Position numbers and translations under genes: made by a program. Below, piece by piece: positions 11,641-22,925 of a stretch of 64,000 nt of DNA (within the stretch, counting starts at the first letter, position 1; each line of letters starts with the position of its first letter). Under the pieces are notes generated by a model. The model was not told the DNA's origin. It ran no database searches and saw only the letters and a list, made by a program, of their open reading frames with translations. The stretch is from Rhizomys pruinosus (taxonomy: Eukaryota > Chordata > Mammalia > Rodentia > Spalacidae): the NCBI GenBank assembly GCA_009823505.1, contig VZQC01010587.1:17538-81537 (forward strand). Reading direction: 5' to 3'.

Positions 11641-12900
11641 TAAAAACACTTGATAGTAAGCAATCTTAAATAATCTCATTTCAAATGGGCAATATCCATA
11701 GACAGTTTCAAAAGAAGGCATTAAAAAAGGCAAATAAAAAATGTTCAGCATCTCTTGTCATCACAGAAATGCAAATTAACACTGCAATGACATATGACCC
11801 CATCTCAGTAAAGAAGGGTTAGGAAACTAAACAAATAAACCTAACAGGGTTGGAGAGATGGCCTAGTGGTTGGGAGCACCGACTGCTCTTGCAGAGGACC
11901 CGGGTTCGATCCCCAGCACTCACACGGCAGCTGAGGGCCATCTTTAGCTCTAGTTCCAGGGAAGTCCAATGTCCTCTTCTGACCTCCACGGCATTGCAGG
12001 ACACAGGTGCACAGACCTACATGCAGACAGTACATTCATACACATACAAAATAAATAAAAATAAAAAAAAATAATAATTAACAAATAAACCTAACGATAA
12101 TGTGTGTTGTTAAGGATGTGAAGAAAATAGAACTTTTGTACTATTGGAGATGCAAATTAGTATAGCCAGTCTAGAAAATAATATGGATATTCTTCAAAAA
12201 ATTTTTAAATAGACCTTCCATATATCCCAGCAGTGCAGCTAGTATAGCCAAAGAAATGAAACCAGCATTCCCAAAGCACATCTGCAGTCTCATATTCTCT
12301 GCAGCACCATCACAAAGCTCAACATATGGAAACTGCCTAATTGTACATTACCTGGTAATGGATAAAGAAAATCTGATACAGAGCATGATGGAATACAATT
12401 CACCCATGAAAAGAACGGCATTCCATCATTTGCAAAGGCATGGAAGGAACTGGGAATCAATATGTTAAGTCAAATAAACCAGTACAGAAAGATAATTACT
12501 GCATGGTCTCACACATACATGGAAGCTTAACATAGTTAACTCATGGAAAGTGGAAGTAGAGTGGTGGTTACCAGAGGATGGGAGAGTAGGAAGAGGGAGA
12601 GATGGGAAAGGCTGTCTACAGATAGATGGCAGGAAGAGGTGTTGGTATGCAAAGAGGATGACTATATAGAGCAATAATGTGCATTGCATTTAAAAAAGCT
12701 AGACAATATTTTGCAAATTCTGAAAGGATTTTGAAAGACATGGATAAATGCCTGAAGAGACAGATACATTTGACTTGGTTTAAGCATTACAAAATGTCTC
12801 AATGGGTGTAAACATGACATGGCTCCTCATTAATATGTACAGGTCTAGTTATTTTATATATGAGTTAAAATAAACTTAAAGATAAAAATTAAGCAATACA
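11641..12900 (+). mobile_element. Older L1 ORF2 3' end and 3' UTR, copy 1
   Basis: Decayed L1M-like sequence with the 'aatggataaagaaaatctga', 'ggaatacaattcacccatg' and 'tggttaccagaggatgggag' series that marks the end of ORF2 and the early 3' UTR. It carries a B2 at 11,846-12,079. Confidence 0.8.
11846..12079 (+). mobile_element. B2 SINE with TSD, copy 1
   Basis: Complete B2: head agggttggagagatggccta, box-B-like gggttcgatcccc, body ending acacatacaaaataaataaa, then an A-rich tail. Perfect TSD aacaaataaacctaac at 11,830-11,845 and 12,080-12,095. Confidence 0.95.
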
Positions 12901-13059
12901 TAGGACCATAAGGAAAAAAGGAACAATTACTTGGATTTCTAATGTCATCAAAACAACTGTGAATATGTTGGTAATTTTCTTTCTTTGCAATTTTTTACGT
13001 GTGACTACACATGTATAAAAATAAGATTTGGGGTTTTGTTTTTTATTTTATTGGTCACT
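12901..13059. other. Unassigned AT-rich spacer
   Basis: No family recognised. It is part of the duplicated block (also near 17,075-17,225). Confidence 0.4.
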
Positions 13060-13588
13060 CCTCATCATGCCCAATCACCCCACTCTCCAACAAAATCATC
13101 ACAGGTAACCTAACCAATGTTCAAAAAGTACCACATGGACTACCTGGGCTGTGTTGTGGAGGCCAGTGCAGGGGGATCGAGACAGGATACCTGCTTACCG
13201 GACTTCATTGGAGGGAAAGACCCCAATGTGGAGCAAAAGTGCAGGAGTGATGGTTGTTTGGGGTTGCCAAGGAGGAACCTTTGAGCACTTCCTTAAGGAA
13301 AACATGACATCTTTTAGGAAAAAATATCCTCCAACTCAAGTGATATGTGTATTTATGTATGTATATATATATGTATATATATAAAACTACGTATATATAT
13401 GTATATATAATGTAGCAATACAAGTAGGAGAGAACAACAAAAGAACTGAAAAAAAAAACTCTGAAAAGACTCAGAAAAAGATGCAAGACATGTATGGCAG
13501 AGTGCAGGGACTTGGGTGGGATGGGGGCATGGAAAGGGAAGTGACCCTAGATTCGATGGAGAAATGACATGTGACCTATGGAAAAAGT

Positions 13589-13623
<35 letters not shown>
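13060..13623 (+). mobile_element. Element with L1-type 3' tail, copy 1
   Basis: About 0.55 kb. It runs from a ccacatggactacctgggct segment through a variable TA/TATG microsatellite (13,356-13,410) to a tail (gactcagaaaaagatgcaag ... cctatggaaaaagtttaata) that aligns by eye with the 3' tails of the L1s at 50,335-50,475 and 54,330-54,477. It is therefore an L1 3' UTR of one subfamily, or a non-autonomous element borrowing an L1 tail. It ends in (AAT)n. Related copies lie at 17,220-17,940 (+) and 29,135-29,740 (-). Confidence 0.65.
13591..13623. repeat. (AAT)n tail microsatellite
   Basis: Eleven AAT units forming the 3' tail of the preceding element; an expanded retroelement tail. Confidence 0.9.
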
Positions 13624-13624
<1 letters not shown>

Positions 13625-13659
13625 TGGAAAAAATCCTCAGCGCATCCTTCTTCCAGCCC

Positions 13660-14000
13660 TAGCAACCTCTTATTTTCACACATGGTTTTCCTTTTTAGAG
13701 AATGTCACATCAGACAGTAGTTAGGGAGACTCTCAAATTGGCTTCTGTCATTTAGTAGTGTACATTTAAAGTTGTATTGAAATTTTTATGTGTTAAAATG
13801 ACATGCATGATACATAAAAGGTGTTTTGTAGATTAGCTTTTTAAAAACCTCAAAAATAGCATAAGCTGTTTATTATTTCAGTGGCTGCATATTTAGAGGA
13901 TATATTACTTTTATATTACTTTAATGTGAATGTTTCATTGAACGGCTTTTTCATTAAATGCTTTTCAATGCAATGGAAAAAAAAAAAAGATCTAAAGAAA
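13660..14000 (-). mobile_element. Ancient L1 fragment, antisense
   Basis: The agaatgtcacat, aattggcttctgtcatttag and acatttaaagttgtattgaa order matches the antisense 3' region of old L1M-type elements. Heavily decayed. Confidence 0.5.
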
Positions 14001-14009
14001 CTTCTTAAG

Positions 14010-14100
14010 GTCTCACAGCGAGGTGAGAGTCTCCTTATGTAGCCCAGGCTGAATTAAACTTCTAGTCTTCACGTCTCAGCCTCTGGAGTATTAGAAAAGC
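14010..14100 (-). mobile_element. B1 remnant, antisense
   Basis: Diverged antisense B1 signatures: gagagtctccttatgtagcc, ggctgaattaaacttctag and ctcagcctctggagtattag. Confidence 0.55.
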
Positions 14101-14268
14101 TAGAATTTAAGTGTGGGCAATTTGGCTCACAGGCGCAGCCAGTAGGCTCTTGCTATCGGCTAGCCACCATGTGCTGGAGGGAAGAGGGCCTGGGCACCAG
14201 CACCTCACAGAGGAGGTGAGGCACCAATCAATTCCTGGCTGCCCAGTGGAGGCGAGGAGAAGCTGGAN
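14101..14268. other. GC-rich unassigned segment before N
   Basis: About 160 bp, clearly GC-richer than its surroundings, with no family recognised. It ends abruptly at the single N, so it may be a contig end and not a natural junction. Confidence 0.4.
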
Positions 14269-14269
14269 T
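14269..14269. other. Single N: assembly join
   Basis: The only ambiguous base in the window. Immediately after it the sequence restarts as a second copy of 10,058 onward, so it probably marks a join of two contigs or a gap fill. Confidence 0.9.
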
Positions 14270-14406
14270 TTTTTCTGATGACCTGTCAATTGGTGATAGT
14301 TAAGTATCAAATTCATCCACTATCACCATGTCTTGTTTAATCTGTGGGTTCTAGATATAATAACATATTTCAAATGAACTTAGGTAATGTGTCGTTTGGG
14401 GTATGT

Positions 14407-14757
14407 AGTGTCACTTTTCTGTTGCTGTGATAAAGCACCATGACCAAGGGAACTTATAAAGAAGAGTTTATTTGAGCTTACGATTTATGATTCCAGGGAA
14501 TTAGAGTCCAATGTGATGGGGAGGCATGTGGCTGGGGCTGGAGCAGAAGCCAAAGTCACATCCTCCGATGAGCAAGGAAGTGGAGAGGGAAGCCTCTGGA
14601 GACTAGCAAGGCTTGTTACACTCTCTAAGCTTGCCCCCAGGACATTATCCTCCGCATGGCCACACCTTCTAATATCTCCCCAAACAGCGCCCCACCAACT
14701 GGGGACAAAATGTCTATACTTAAAGCCTATGGGGGACATTCTCATTCAAACCACCAA
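14407..14757. mobile_element. Rodent mid-size repeat, copy 2
   Basis: Counterpart of 10,197-10,559 with about ten small deletions. It interrupts the same antisense L1 at the same place. Confidence 0.65.
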
Positions 14758-14934
14758 GGGTATATATATGATTATAATACCATGTTAGTAGACTTTTCCT
14801 TTGATGACCAAGAAATGTCCCTCATCTTTTCTGACTAGATTTTTTTTTATTTGAAGAACATTTTATCATATAGTAGAGCTAATGCTGCTCTTGACACTTC
14901 ATCTTTATGATTGAATTTTTCATAGTGCTGAAGG

Positions 14935-15837
14935 TGCTATGCATGCTACCCAGAAGAGAAAAACTAATCCTCAGTCTTACCCAGCTGTGAACCTTCTGTA
15001 TTACATAATGGCTGACCTGGCAAGATATGCCCACTTGCGCAATAGTGGCAAAAACATTCTGGGTGTAACAAACCACTTTAAGGTTGGATTTAAGGTCTGT
15101 GTACAAAATGAAACCCATACCTGGCAGTTTATTCGGCCAAAAACCTGTGGCTAGACAGGTCAAAGCTGCAGGTGAACTACTACTAATATCCTGCTACATG
15201 GGCATAGTAGTAGACTGACTACCAATGATTATTATGTCCATAAATTACTGTATCTCTCACTCTCACTAACGAAGTTTTTCTTGCAGTAGATATTGATTCA
15301 CACAGAGACCCACCAACTGATCAATGTGCAGAATGTGAATGCTCAGCCCTAGGATTCCTACATCACACCATCTTGGGACCCTTATATAGTAGAAGAACTA
15401 GAAGATTATACAAGTCAGAGGTGGTGGATGAAGACAGGGAAACTGTGTTGCCCTGAACACAACAGGATGGTTGCCCCCATGACCCCACAACACCTGTGGA
15501 CAGCATGCACAAGGCCTGTGCAAGGCCAATCCAGACAAAAACCTGGATGTGGGGAGGTGGCAAGAAGCCCCGGCCCTAGCTGAGGAGCTGTAGCTACTGG
15601 AAGAGAACAATTTTCTTTAAGGGTGTTAATATCTGTGAGTTGACCAGCTCTGAGGGATGAATCCATTACTCAAGAACATTTGGGGAACACAAATCATAAT
15701 AGATAGGCTTTAAAAAACATAGGACATGAGGTGAACAAGGAATACAGAGGTGGAAGCGAATCTGAGAGATCAGGGAGATCTGGAATGTGATCAAAATATA
15801 TTTTATGAAATTCTCAAAGAATCACTGAAATATTAAA
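14935..15837 (+). mobile_element. L1 3' UTR (Lx-like), copy 2
   Basis: Counterpart of 10,736-11,640. The same blocks are recognisable, with scattered one-base indels. Confidence 0.85.
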
Positions 15838-17060
15838 AACACTTGATAGTAAGCAATCTTAAATAATCTCATTTCAAATGGGCAATATCCATAGACAGTT
15901 TCAAAAGAAGGCATTAAAAAAAGGCAAATAAAAAAGTTCAGCATCTCTTTGTCATACAGAAATGCAAATTAACACTGCACATGACCTATGTACCCCATCT
16001 CAGTAAAGAAGGGTTAGGAAACTAAACAAATAAACCTAAACAGGTTGGAGAGATGGCCTAGTGGTTGGGAGCACGACTGTCTTGCAGAGGAACCCGGGTC
16101 GATCCCCAGCACCACAGGGCAACAACTTCATCTCCAGCTCAGGGGTCTGTCCTCTTCTGACCTCCACGGGCATTGCAGGACACAGGTGCAAGACCTACAT
16201 CAGCAGGACAGTAATTCATACACATACAAAATAAATAAAAAAAAAAAAAAAAAAATAATAATTAACAAATAACCTAACGATAATGTGTGTTGTTAAGGAT
16301 GTGAAGAAAATAGAACTTTTGTACTATTGGAGATGCAAATTAGTATAGCCAGTCTAGAAAATAATATGGATATTCTTAAAAAATTTTTAAATAGACCTTC
16401 CATATATCCCAGCAGTGCAGCTAGTATAGCCAAAGAAATGAAACCAGCATTCCCAAAGCACATCTGCAGTCTCATATTCTCTGCAACCATCACAAAGCTC
16501 AACATATGGAAACGCCTAATTGTACATTCTGGGTAATGGATAAAGAAAATCGATACAGAGCATGATGGAATACAATCACCCATGAAAAGAACGGCATTCC
16601 ATCATTTGCAAAGGCATGGAAGGAACTGGGAATCAATATGTTAAGTCAAATAAACCAGATCAGAAAGATAATTACTGCATGGTCTCACACATACATGGAA
16701 GCTTAACATAGTTAACTCATGGAAAGTGGAAGTAGAGTGGTGGTTACCAGAGGATGGGAGAGTAGGAAGAGGGAGAGATGGGAAAGGCTGTCTACAGATA
16801 GATGGCAGGAAGAGGTGTTGGTATGCAAAGAGGATGACTATATAGAGCAATAATGTGCATTGCATTTAAAAAAGCTAGACAATATTTTGCAAATTCTGAA
16901 AGGATTTTGAAAGACATGGATAAATGCCTGAAGAGACAGATACATTTGACTTGGTTTAAGCATTACAAAATGTCTCAATGGGTGTAAACATGACATGGCT
17001 CCTCATTAATATGTACAGGTCTAGTTATTTTATATATGAGTTAAAAAAACTTAAAGATAA
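15838..17060 (+). mobile_element. Older L1 3' end, copy 2
   Basis: Counterpart of 11,641-12,900. The part after 16,600 is almost base-identical to copy 1. Confidence 0.8.
16040..16262 (+). mobile_element. B2 SINE, copy 2, garbled centre
   Basis: Same insertion site as 11,846-12,079 (flanks aacaaataaacctaa and aacaaataacctaac). The centre (about 16,070-16,150) is scrambled relative to copy 1, while the tail is normal. This is unlike independent SINE ageing and more like sequencing error. Confidence 0.85.
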
Positions 17061-17219
17061 AAATTAAGCAATACATAGGACCATAGGAAAAAAGGAACAA
17101 TTACTTGGATTTCTAATGTCATCAAAACAACTGTGAATTGTTGGTAATTTTCTTTCTTTGCAATTTTTTACGTGTTGACTACACATGTATAAAAAAAGAT
17201 TGGGGTTTTGTTTTTATTT

Positions 17220-17940
17220 TTATTGGTCACTCCTCATCATGCCCAATCACCCCACTCTCCAACAAAATCATCACAGGTAACCTAACCAATTTTCAAAAAG
17301 TACCACATGGACTACCTGGGCTGTGTTGTGGAGGCCAGTGCAGGGGGATCGAGACAGGATACCTGCTTACCGGACTTCATTGGAGGGAAAGCCCAATGTG
17401 GAGCAAAAGTGAGGAGTGATGGTTGTTTGGGGTTGCCAAGGAGGAACCTTTGAGCACTTCTTAAGGAAAACATTGACATCTTTTAGGAAAAAAAATCCTC
17501 CAACTCAAGTTGATATGTGTATTTATGTATGTATATATTATATATTATATATATATATTATATATTATTATAAAACTATGTATGTATGTATGTATACTGT
17601 AACAATTCAAGTTGGAGAGAACAACAACAAAGAACTGAAAACTCTAGAAAGACTCAGAAAAAGATGCAGGACACGTATGGCATATGGCAGAGTGCAGGGA
17701 CTTGAGTGGGGTGGGGGGCATGGAAAGGGAAGAGACTCTAGATTCAATTGAAAAGGAGAACTCCAGTTCCAGGGGAATCCGAACACATCTTCTGACTCCG
17801 CGGCATTGCACGACACGGGTGCACACACTGCATGCAGACAGTACATTCATACCCGTACAGAAATAAGTAAAATAAAAAAAAATTAAAAAAAAAAAAAAAA
17901 TGATGTATGACCTATGGAAAAAGCTTAATAACAAAAAAAA
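17220..17940 (+). mobile_element. Element with L1-type 3' tail, copy 2
   Basis: Related to 13,060-13,623, but with a different TA-rich microsatellite (17,530-17,600), substitutions in the tail, and a truncated B2 inserted at 17,757-17,898. It ends in a poly(A)-rich tail instead of (AAT)n. Confidence 0.65.
17757..17898 (+). mobile_element. B2 fragment, 5' truncated
   Basis: Begins inside the B2 body at agaactccagttccagggga and runs to the A tail (cagaaataagtaaaataaaa). The insertion lies in the L1-type tail between ttgaaaa and tgatgtatgacc. It has no counterpart in copy 1. Confidence 0.85.
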
Positions 17941-18239
17941 AAAAAAAGAAAAAAAAAGTTACCACATGCTTTATTTTATCTTTCTTACTCACATGTAATC
18001 ATATGTGTGTCTTCACTGATTAATTTTCAAACTAGATTCATGTTATTTATGGCACTCATAAATATGGAATTCCTCTAAATGATTTAAAATAGAACCTTAA
18101 AAGTAGAAATTAAACCATTAATTTCATAAACCTCCCTTGTTCATATGGCCACAAATAAATATAACTATATATAAATGGATAAAGTTGTGTTTATGACTGA
18201 CATTCATGCCATCTTTATTTTGATTTGCTCTCTCTCCTC
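17941..18239. other. AT-rich unique spacer
   Basis: No feature recognised beyond A-rich starts. Confidence 0.4.
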
Positions 18240-18655
18240 TCTGCCTCCTGTGCTGGATAGCTTTAGTGTCAACTTGACACACCTGGGTTGAGGGAGCATC
18301 AACTGGGGAATTGGTTCCATTGGATTGGTCTGTGGCCACGTCTGTGGAGTATTGTTTTCATTGTCAGGCAATGTGGGAGAGCCTAGCCCACAATGAGTAG
18401 TGCCACCCTGGGCAGGTTGTTGTGTACCATATAAGAAGGCAGGCTGGGCATGAGCCAGGGGAGCAAGCCAGTGAACAGCATTTCTCCATGGCTTATGCTT
18501 CAGCTCCTGCCTCCAGGTTCCTGCCCTGAGTTCTTGCCTTGGGCTCCCTGAGTGATGAACTGTGACCCAGGAGATGTGAGCTGAATAAACCCTTTCCTCC
18601 CCAAGTTGGTGTCAGTCAGAGTGTTTTGTCACAGCAATGGAAGACAAACTAGGAC
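18240..18655 (+). mobile_element. Rodent mid-size interspersed repeat
   Basis: Contains the familiar series gtgtcaacttgacacacctg, gagcaagccagtgaacagca, catttctccatggcttatgc, gcttcagctcctgcctccag, agctgaataaaccctttcct and tttgtcacagcaatgg. The reverse complement of its 3' end resembles the start of the repeat at 10,197, so the two families share a terminus. I infer a non-autonomous DNA element but cannot confirm the class. Confidence 0.7.
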
Positions 18656-18662
18656 ACCTCCC

Positions 18663-18667
<5 letters not shown>

Positions 18668-18708
<41 letters not shown>
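18668..18708. repeat. (TC)n microsatellite
   Basis: About 20 uninterrupted TC units directly downstream of the mid-size repeat. Confidence 0.95.
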
Positions 18709-18709
<1 letters not shown>

Positions 18710-18754
18710 ATTCTATTCTTTAATCCATTCTTTTACTTATTTTACTTTTTAAAA

Positions 18755-18936
18755 GGTTTACTATTTTCAAGTTTAAGAGTGTATGTATGTATACCACATG
18801 CATGCCTGGTGGATGCCAAGGCTGGAAGAAGGTGTCAGATCCCCTGGAACTGGAGTTGTAGGCCATTGTGAGCTAACAAACCCTCTGCAAGAGCAGCAAC
18901 TGGGCTTAAATGCTGAGCTGTCTCTCCAGCCCCAAA
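18755..18936 (-). mobile_element. B3/B2 SINE, antisense
   Basis: Minus-strand head (complement of gagctgtctctccagcccc) and body (complement of ggaactggagttgtaggcca). Diverged; no clear TSD. Confidence 0.85.
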
Positions 18937-19039
18937 TTCATTCTTGTTAATAAGTTACACAATATTACACATGCAGGGGTCACAGTTTAATTTTAGTATT
19001 TATATATTTGTGTATGTGGCATATGCTTATGTGACCATG

Positions 19040-19315
19040 GGCTCATTCATGTTTGTACATGTGGAGGACAGAGGTGTCAGGTATCTTCCATCACTCTCCA
19101 CCTTATTTTTTAACTCAGTCTCTCACTGAACCTGGAGCTCATCAGTTGGCTAGACTGGCCAGTGAGCCCCAGGCATCCACCTGTCTGCCTCTTAGGGCTG
19201 GGCTTACAGGTATGTGTGGTGCCTCTTGCTTTATCTGTGGATATTGTGCTTCCAAATTCAAGTACTCATGCTTGCTTAGCAAGCATCACCCTCCTGAGTT
19301 ATCTCCCTATCCCTC
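19040..19315 (-). mobile_element. B4-type SINE, antisense
   Basis: Series catcactctccaccttatt, cactgaacctggagctcatc and gccagtgagccccaggcatc, then a tail ending in the catgcttgcttagcaagcat part: the usual B4 order. Confidence 0.8.
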
Positions 19316-19374
19316 CAATATGATTATCTTTGCACTGAAACAATACAGTGGGCATGTGCATGTTTGGTTTTAAA

Positions 19375-19407
19375 TTGTTGCTTTGGGTTTATTGCTGTGC
19401 ATGTGCG

Positions 19408-19447
<40 letters not shown>

Positions 19448-19756
19448 TGTGTCCCAGAGGAAAGCTTTCAGACGTTGTTTCTCCCACGCCACCTTGTTGA
19501 AGCAGGGGTCTCCTGTTTCTGGCAGGCCACACACTCCAGGATAGCTGACCTGGGAGCTCCAGGGGGATTCTTCTGACTCTGTCTTTTGTCTTCCATAACA
19601 GCACTGGGATTAATAGATACAGCATCATATCAGGCTTTTTATGTGGGTCCCAGGTATGGAACTGGGGACCCTCTATGTCTATTTACATGGGTCAAACTCT
19701 GGTCATCTGGCTTTGGCTACTAGTATTTTTATCTGCTAAGCCATCTCCTCAGTGTT
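19375..19756 (-). mobile_element. B4/RSINE-type SINE with (TG)n, antisense
   Basis: Starts in a TG microsatellite (19,405-19,452) and continues with ctcctgtttctggcaggcca, cagcactgggattaatagat, atgtgggtcccaggtatgga and ctgctaagccatctcctcag. It follows the previous SINE closely. Confidence 0.7.
19405..19452. repeat. (TG)n microsatellite
   Basis: TG run with a few interruptions, part of the SINE above. Confidence 0.9.
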
Positions 19757-20584
19757 ATAATGTCTATTTCTAACTGACATGAACAAATTGCTTTCCAAAA
19801 GACTATAGAATTCACATTCATTAACAGCGCATGCATGGCTGTCTCTCTTCTTTATAAATTAATCTGAGATTTGCATGAGAGTTAATGTGATTTTCTTAGC
19901 GCGACTTTAATTTGCATGTCGATGACCACTGAGGAAGAGAATTTCCTCATGTATAAAATGGTGGCTAAGATCTGCTCTTGTGGCTCTAGCTTATTCTAAG
20001 CTTCATGTCTATAGTGTTTTCTTTTCCTAACAAATTTGCAAAAGCAGTTTGTATATTACCGTGGTCCACAGTCTTCCAAAATGGTTCCCAGTGACCTTTA
20101 CCTTGGTGGTCCTCTCCTGTGCAAGCTGGACCTAGTGACTGACTTACACAGATAAGCATATGGCAAGATTTCCACTGTACGATGAGGTCACAAAGACATG
20201 ACTTTTGAGTTTCCAATATTCTTGCTATGGCTCTTCTCATGTGCCTGTCTGTGGAGATGGTGACCTGGTAAGGAACTGATGTGGCTCCAGTCCAACTTCT
20301 TGAAAACCTAAGCTTTTGTCCCAACAATCCCCTAGGAAATCTTCTTTGGATTACATGTGAGCCGAGAAGCAGATGTCTCCTTACTCAAGTCTTCAGATAA
20401 CATAGTTCCTGGCTGACATCTTGATTATACAGTCATAGCAAACCCTGAGACAAAGGAACCAGCTAATTTTGTGATTGGATTCTGACCCACAGAAACTCTG
20501 ACATGATATATTTGTATTGTTTGAAGTTGATCAGTCATTTCTTAGTATTGTGTCTATTATAGAACTAAATAATCAACATAATTC
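19757..20584. other. Unique sequence, no gene seen
   Basis: A 113-codon minus-strand ORF (19,986-20,327) is present without any recognisable domain. I treat it as chance. Confidence 0.45.
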
Positions 20585-20800
20585 CATGCATTTTAAAATT
20601 TTATATGTTTATGTTTCGCCTGCATGTAAGTGCACCATGTGCATGCAATGCCTGTGGATGCCAGGAAAGGGTGTTTAATCTCCTGGAATTGGAGATACAG
20701 ACAATTGTAAGCCAGCATGTAAGTGCTGAAAACCCAACCCCAGGCCTCTGCAAGAGGAGCCAATGCTCTTAACTGGTGAGCCATCTCTCTAGTCCACTCC
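20585..20800 (-). mobile_element. B3 SINE, antisense
   Basis: Complement of a B3/B2 body (ctcctggaattggagataca) and head (ctggtgagccatctctctag). Confidence 0.85.
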
Positions 20801-20849
20801 GCCCACTTCCCTAGTGAGGTGTAAAAAGGCCCACATAGCTACAGCACAG

Positions 20850-21182
20850 CATCTAGACTTTGTCAATATATTTTTATCTTCAAAAATTTTAATAGAACTT
20901 TTGCAATTTACATACAATATAGCTTGATGGTATTTAGATGCCCTCCCTTATCTGCCTCTCCTCCACTGCCCCAACTCAAACATATACATAAAATGGCCTA
21001 TAGAGTCTGATTTGTGTCCCTGAATGTCCTTCAGTGTGGACCTATTAACTGGGCTCACCAAGAATCCCCTCCTTGTAAGACGCTGTTTTTTCTCCTCCCA
21101 TCAGCCATCAGTTGCAGAAAGTTCCTCATGTTGGGTTGCGATTTCTTACCCACTTTCCCATGTCTATGCTGGGAAGTTAGAT
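20850..21182 (-). mobile_element. L1 3' UTR fragment, antisense (first)
   Basis: Antisense Lx-like 3' UTR: tttgcaatttacatacaata, tgtgtccctgaatgtccttc and cccactttcccatgtctatg, in the expected order. It ends where an antisense B1 begins. Confidence 0.75.
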
Positions 21183-21330
21183 TTCTTTTCTTTTGAGACA
21201 GGGTCTTCCTGTAGTCCCAGCTGGTCTCGAACCCACTGTGTAAGCCAGGGTGGCCTTGATCTCACAGAGGTCCACGTGCCTCTGCCTTCCGAGTGCTGGG
21301 AATAAAAGTGTATGCCACCACACCCAGCCA
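21183..21330 (-). mobile_element. B1 SINE, antisense
   Basis: Near-complete antisense B1: ttttgagacagggtcttcct, ggccttgatctcacagaggt and cttccgagtgctgggaataa, ending in a ccaccacacccagcc-type terminus. Confidence 0.95.
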
Positions 21331-21448
21331 AATTTTTTTCTTACTTATTTTTTGTTTAATTTTTGCAAATTTCATGCAATACATTTTTATCATATTTAAA
21401 TGTCCTCTCCTAGCAGCACCACTTTATTATTTCATAAACTCTAATATA

Positions 21449-21577
<129 letters not shown>

Positions 21578-21904
21578 GCTCTCGGGTGTGGGTTCATCCA
21601 CTGGAGCCTGATAACCCTACCAAGAGACACACTCCTAAATAAGACTGACTGTCCCCCCTCTCAGCACCCATTGGTTCCCAACAGTTCCTCAGGCAAGACT
21701 GGGGTTACCTCCACACTTCCCCATGTCTGTGCTGGGATTTTGTCTGACTTGTACATTCTGTCATTATTGCTATGAGTTCGTATGAGTAACTGACCAGCTA
21801 TCTGGAAACCAGTTTTCCTCTGATTATCCACCACTTCTGGCTCTTACAGTCTTTCTGGTTGGATTTGCGGTCTACAGGATGTAGGGGAGAATTAAAACTT
21901 GTTT

Positions 21905-22165
21905 TCTGGTAAATAGATATAGTGTTAACTTGACTCCTAATAGCTTATTGTTATACCCACAGATCAATGTATCTCTCAAATCTCAGCAGAGAAGCTTCTT
22001 TATGCATCAGATGGTGATTTACACAAAGACCCACAACTGGCTAACACGCAGAGAATAAGAGGCTGCAGACTGTTCATCCGTGAAGAGGACACCTAGATCA
22101 AACTTCTGCCTCTCAAGGCTCAGGAAACATTGCAGAAGAGGAGCAGAAAGATTGTAAGAGCCCAT
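21905..22165 (+). mobile_element. L1 3' UTR fragment, sense
   Basis: Sense Lx-like 3' UTR: acagatcaatgtatctctca, gatggtgatttacacaaaga, acattgcagaagaggagcag and aaagattgtaagagccc. It is in opposite orientation to the adjoining antisense piece. Confidence 0.8.
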
Positions 22166-22925
22166 GTGAAATTTGCTATCTGGGCTATATATTGTAAATA
22201 TCTTCCCACTTATCTTGTTTATTAACATGGATTTTTAAAATTTTTATATGATCAAATATGCCTGTGTTTTCCTCCATGGCTTTCAGATTTTTATACATAC
22301 ACTGTATGCTGGTATGCTATATGTATATCACACTATATGTCTCCTGTATGTGTGTCCTTCCAATACTTCTGTATTAGGTTTGGGAGTATAAACTGGTAAG
22401 GAAGCAGGATAAACATGTCTCTTCCTGTATGGGTTCTTGTGCATACATTAAACCAGTTGTTGCAAGTGTGGTAATTAACATAATTACTATGAAATGACGT
22501 CTTGCATCAGGGCTTTAGCAACGACCATGATAGAGGAGAGACATGGAGTCTGAGAGATGACAGGTGAATTAGGAAAAAGAATAAACTCCCATACAGAAAA
22601 CCACTTCTGGATAACTTCCAGGCAAGAGAAGGCTTAATGCAGCTGGGGAAATGAACAGAGAAGATGAATGGTCTGGGGCTGCAACTGCAAGTGAGCAGTA
22701 ATCACTGAGATGGTGACTAATCGGGTATCAAGTGATGAAGAGCCTTAAAGCCCTACTACTACAGAACTGAAAAACTTATCCTCATACAGAGCACCTGAAG
22801 GACTTGAAAGTTGATGGTGTCATGTACATTTAAAAACTGACTGTGCTTGTAGTTTGAAGGATGGATTAGAACAAGGCTTAAGTCAAGGAAATCATTTAAG
22901 TTATGTGCGTTCTACTCCTCTCACA
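22166..22925. other. Unique sequence, no gene seen
   Basis: No repeat family or coding structure recognised. Confidence 0.45.

Larger units (their letters stand above)
14270..17940 (+). repeat. Second copy of 10,058-13,600 (tandem duplicate or false duplication)
   Basis: Same order of parts as copy 1: antisense L1, mid-size repeat, Lx-like 3' UTR, older L1 end, B2, L1-tail element, at an offset of about 4.2 kb. Most differences up to about 16,570 are single-base deletions in this copy (for example gtagtgtcac against gtagtagtcac, ggcatgtggct against ggcatggtggct, cagaagcc against cagaaagcc), the pattern of uncorrected long reads. 16,600-17,150 is nearly identical. From about 17,520 on the copies also differ by substitutions, a different microsatellite and an extra B2 piece. 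Confidence 0.9.

Noticed and set aside
11846..12079. Apparent tRNA-like genes (box A/B words) at this and other B2/B3 sites
   Set aside because: B2/B3 SINEs descend from a tRNA and keep promoter-like words; there is no cloverleaf with an acceptor stem.
10058..17940. Direct repeats suggesting a CRISPR-like or other programmed array
   Set aside because: Only two long copies of ordinary retroelement sequence, with no short regularly spaced repeats, and eukaryotic DNA.
19986..20327. 113-codon minus-strand ORF
   Set aside because: No domain, signal or start context recognised; this length is expected by chance in 64 kb.
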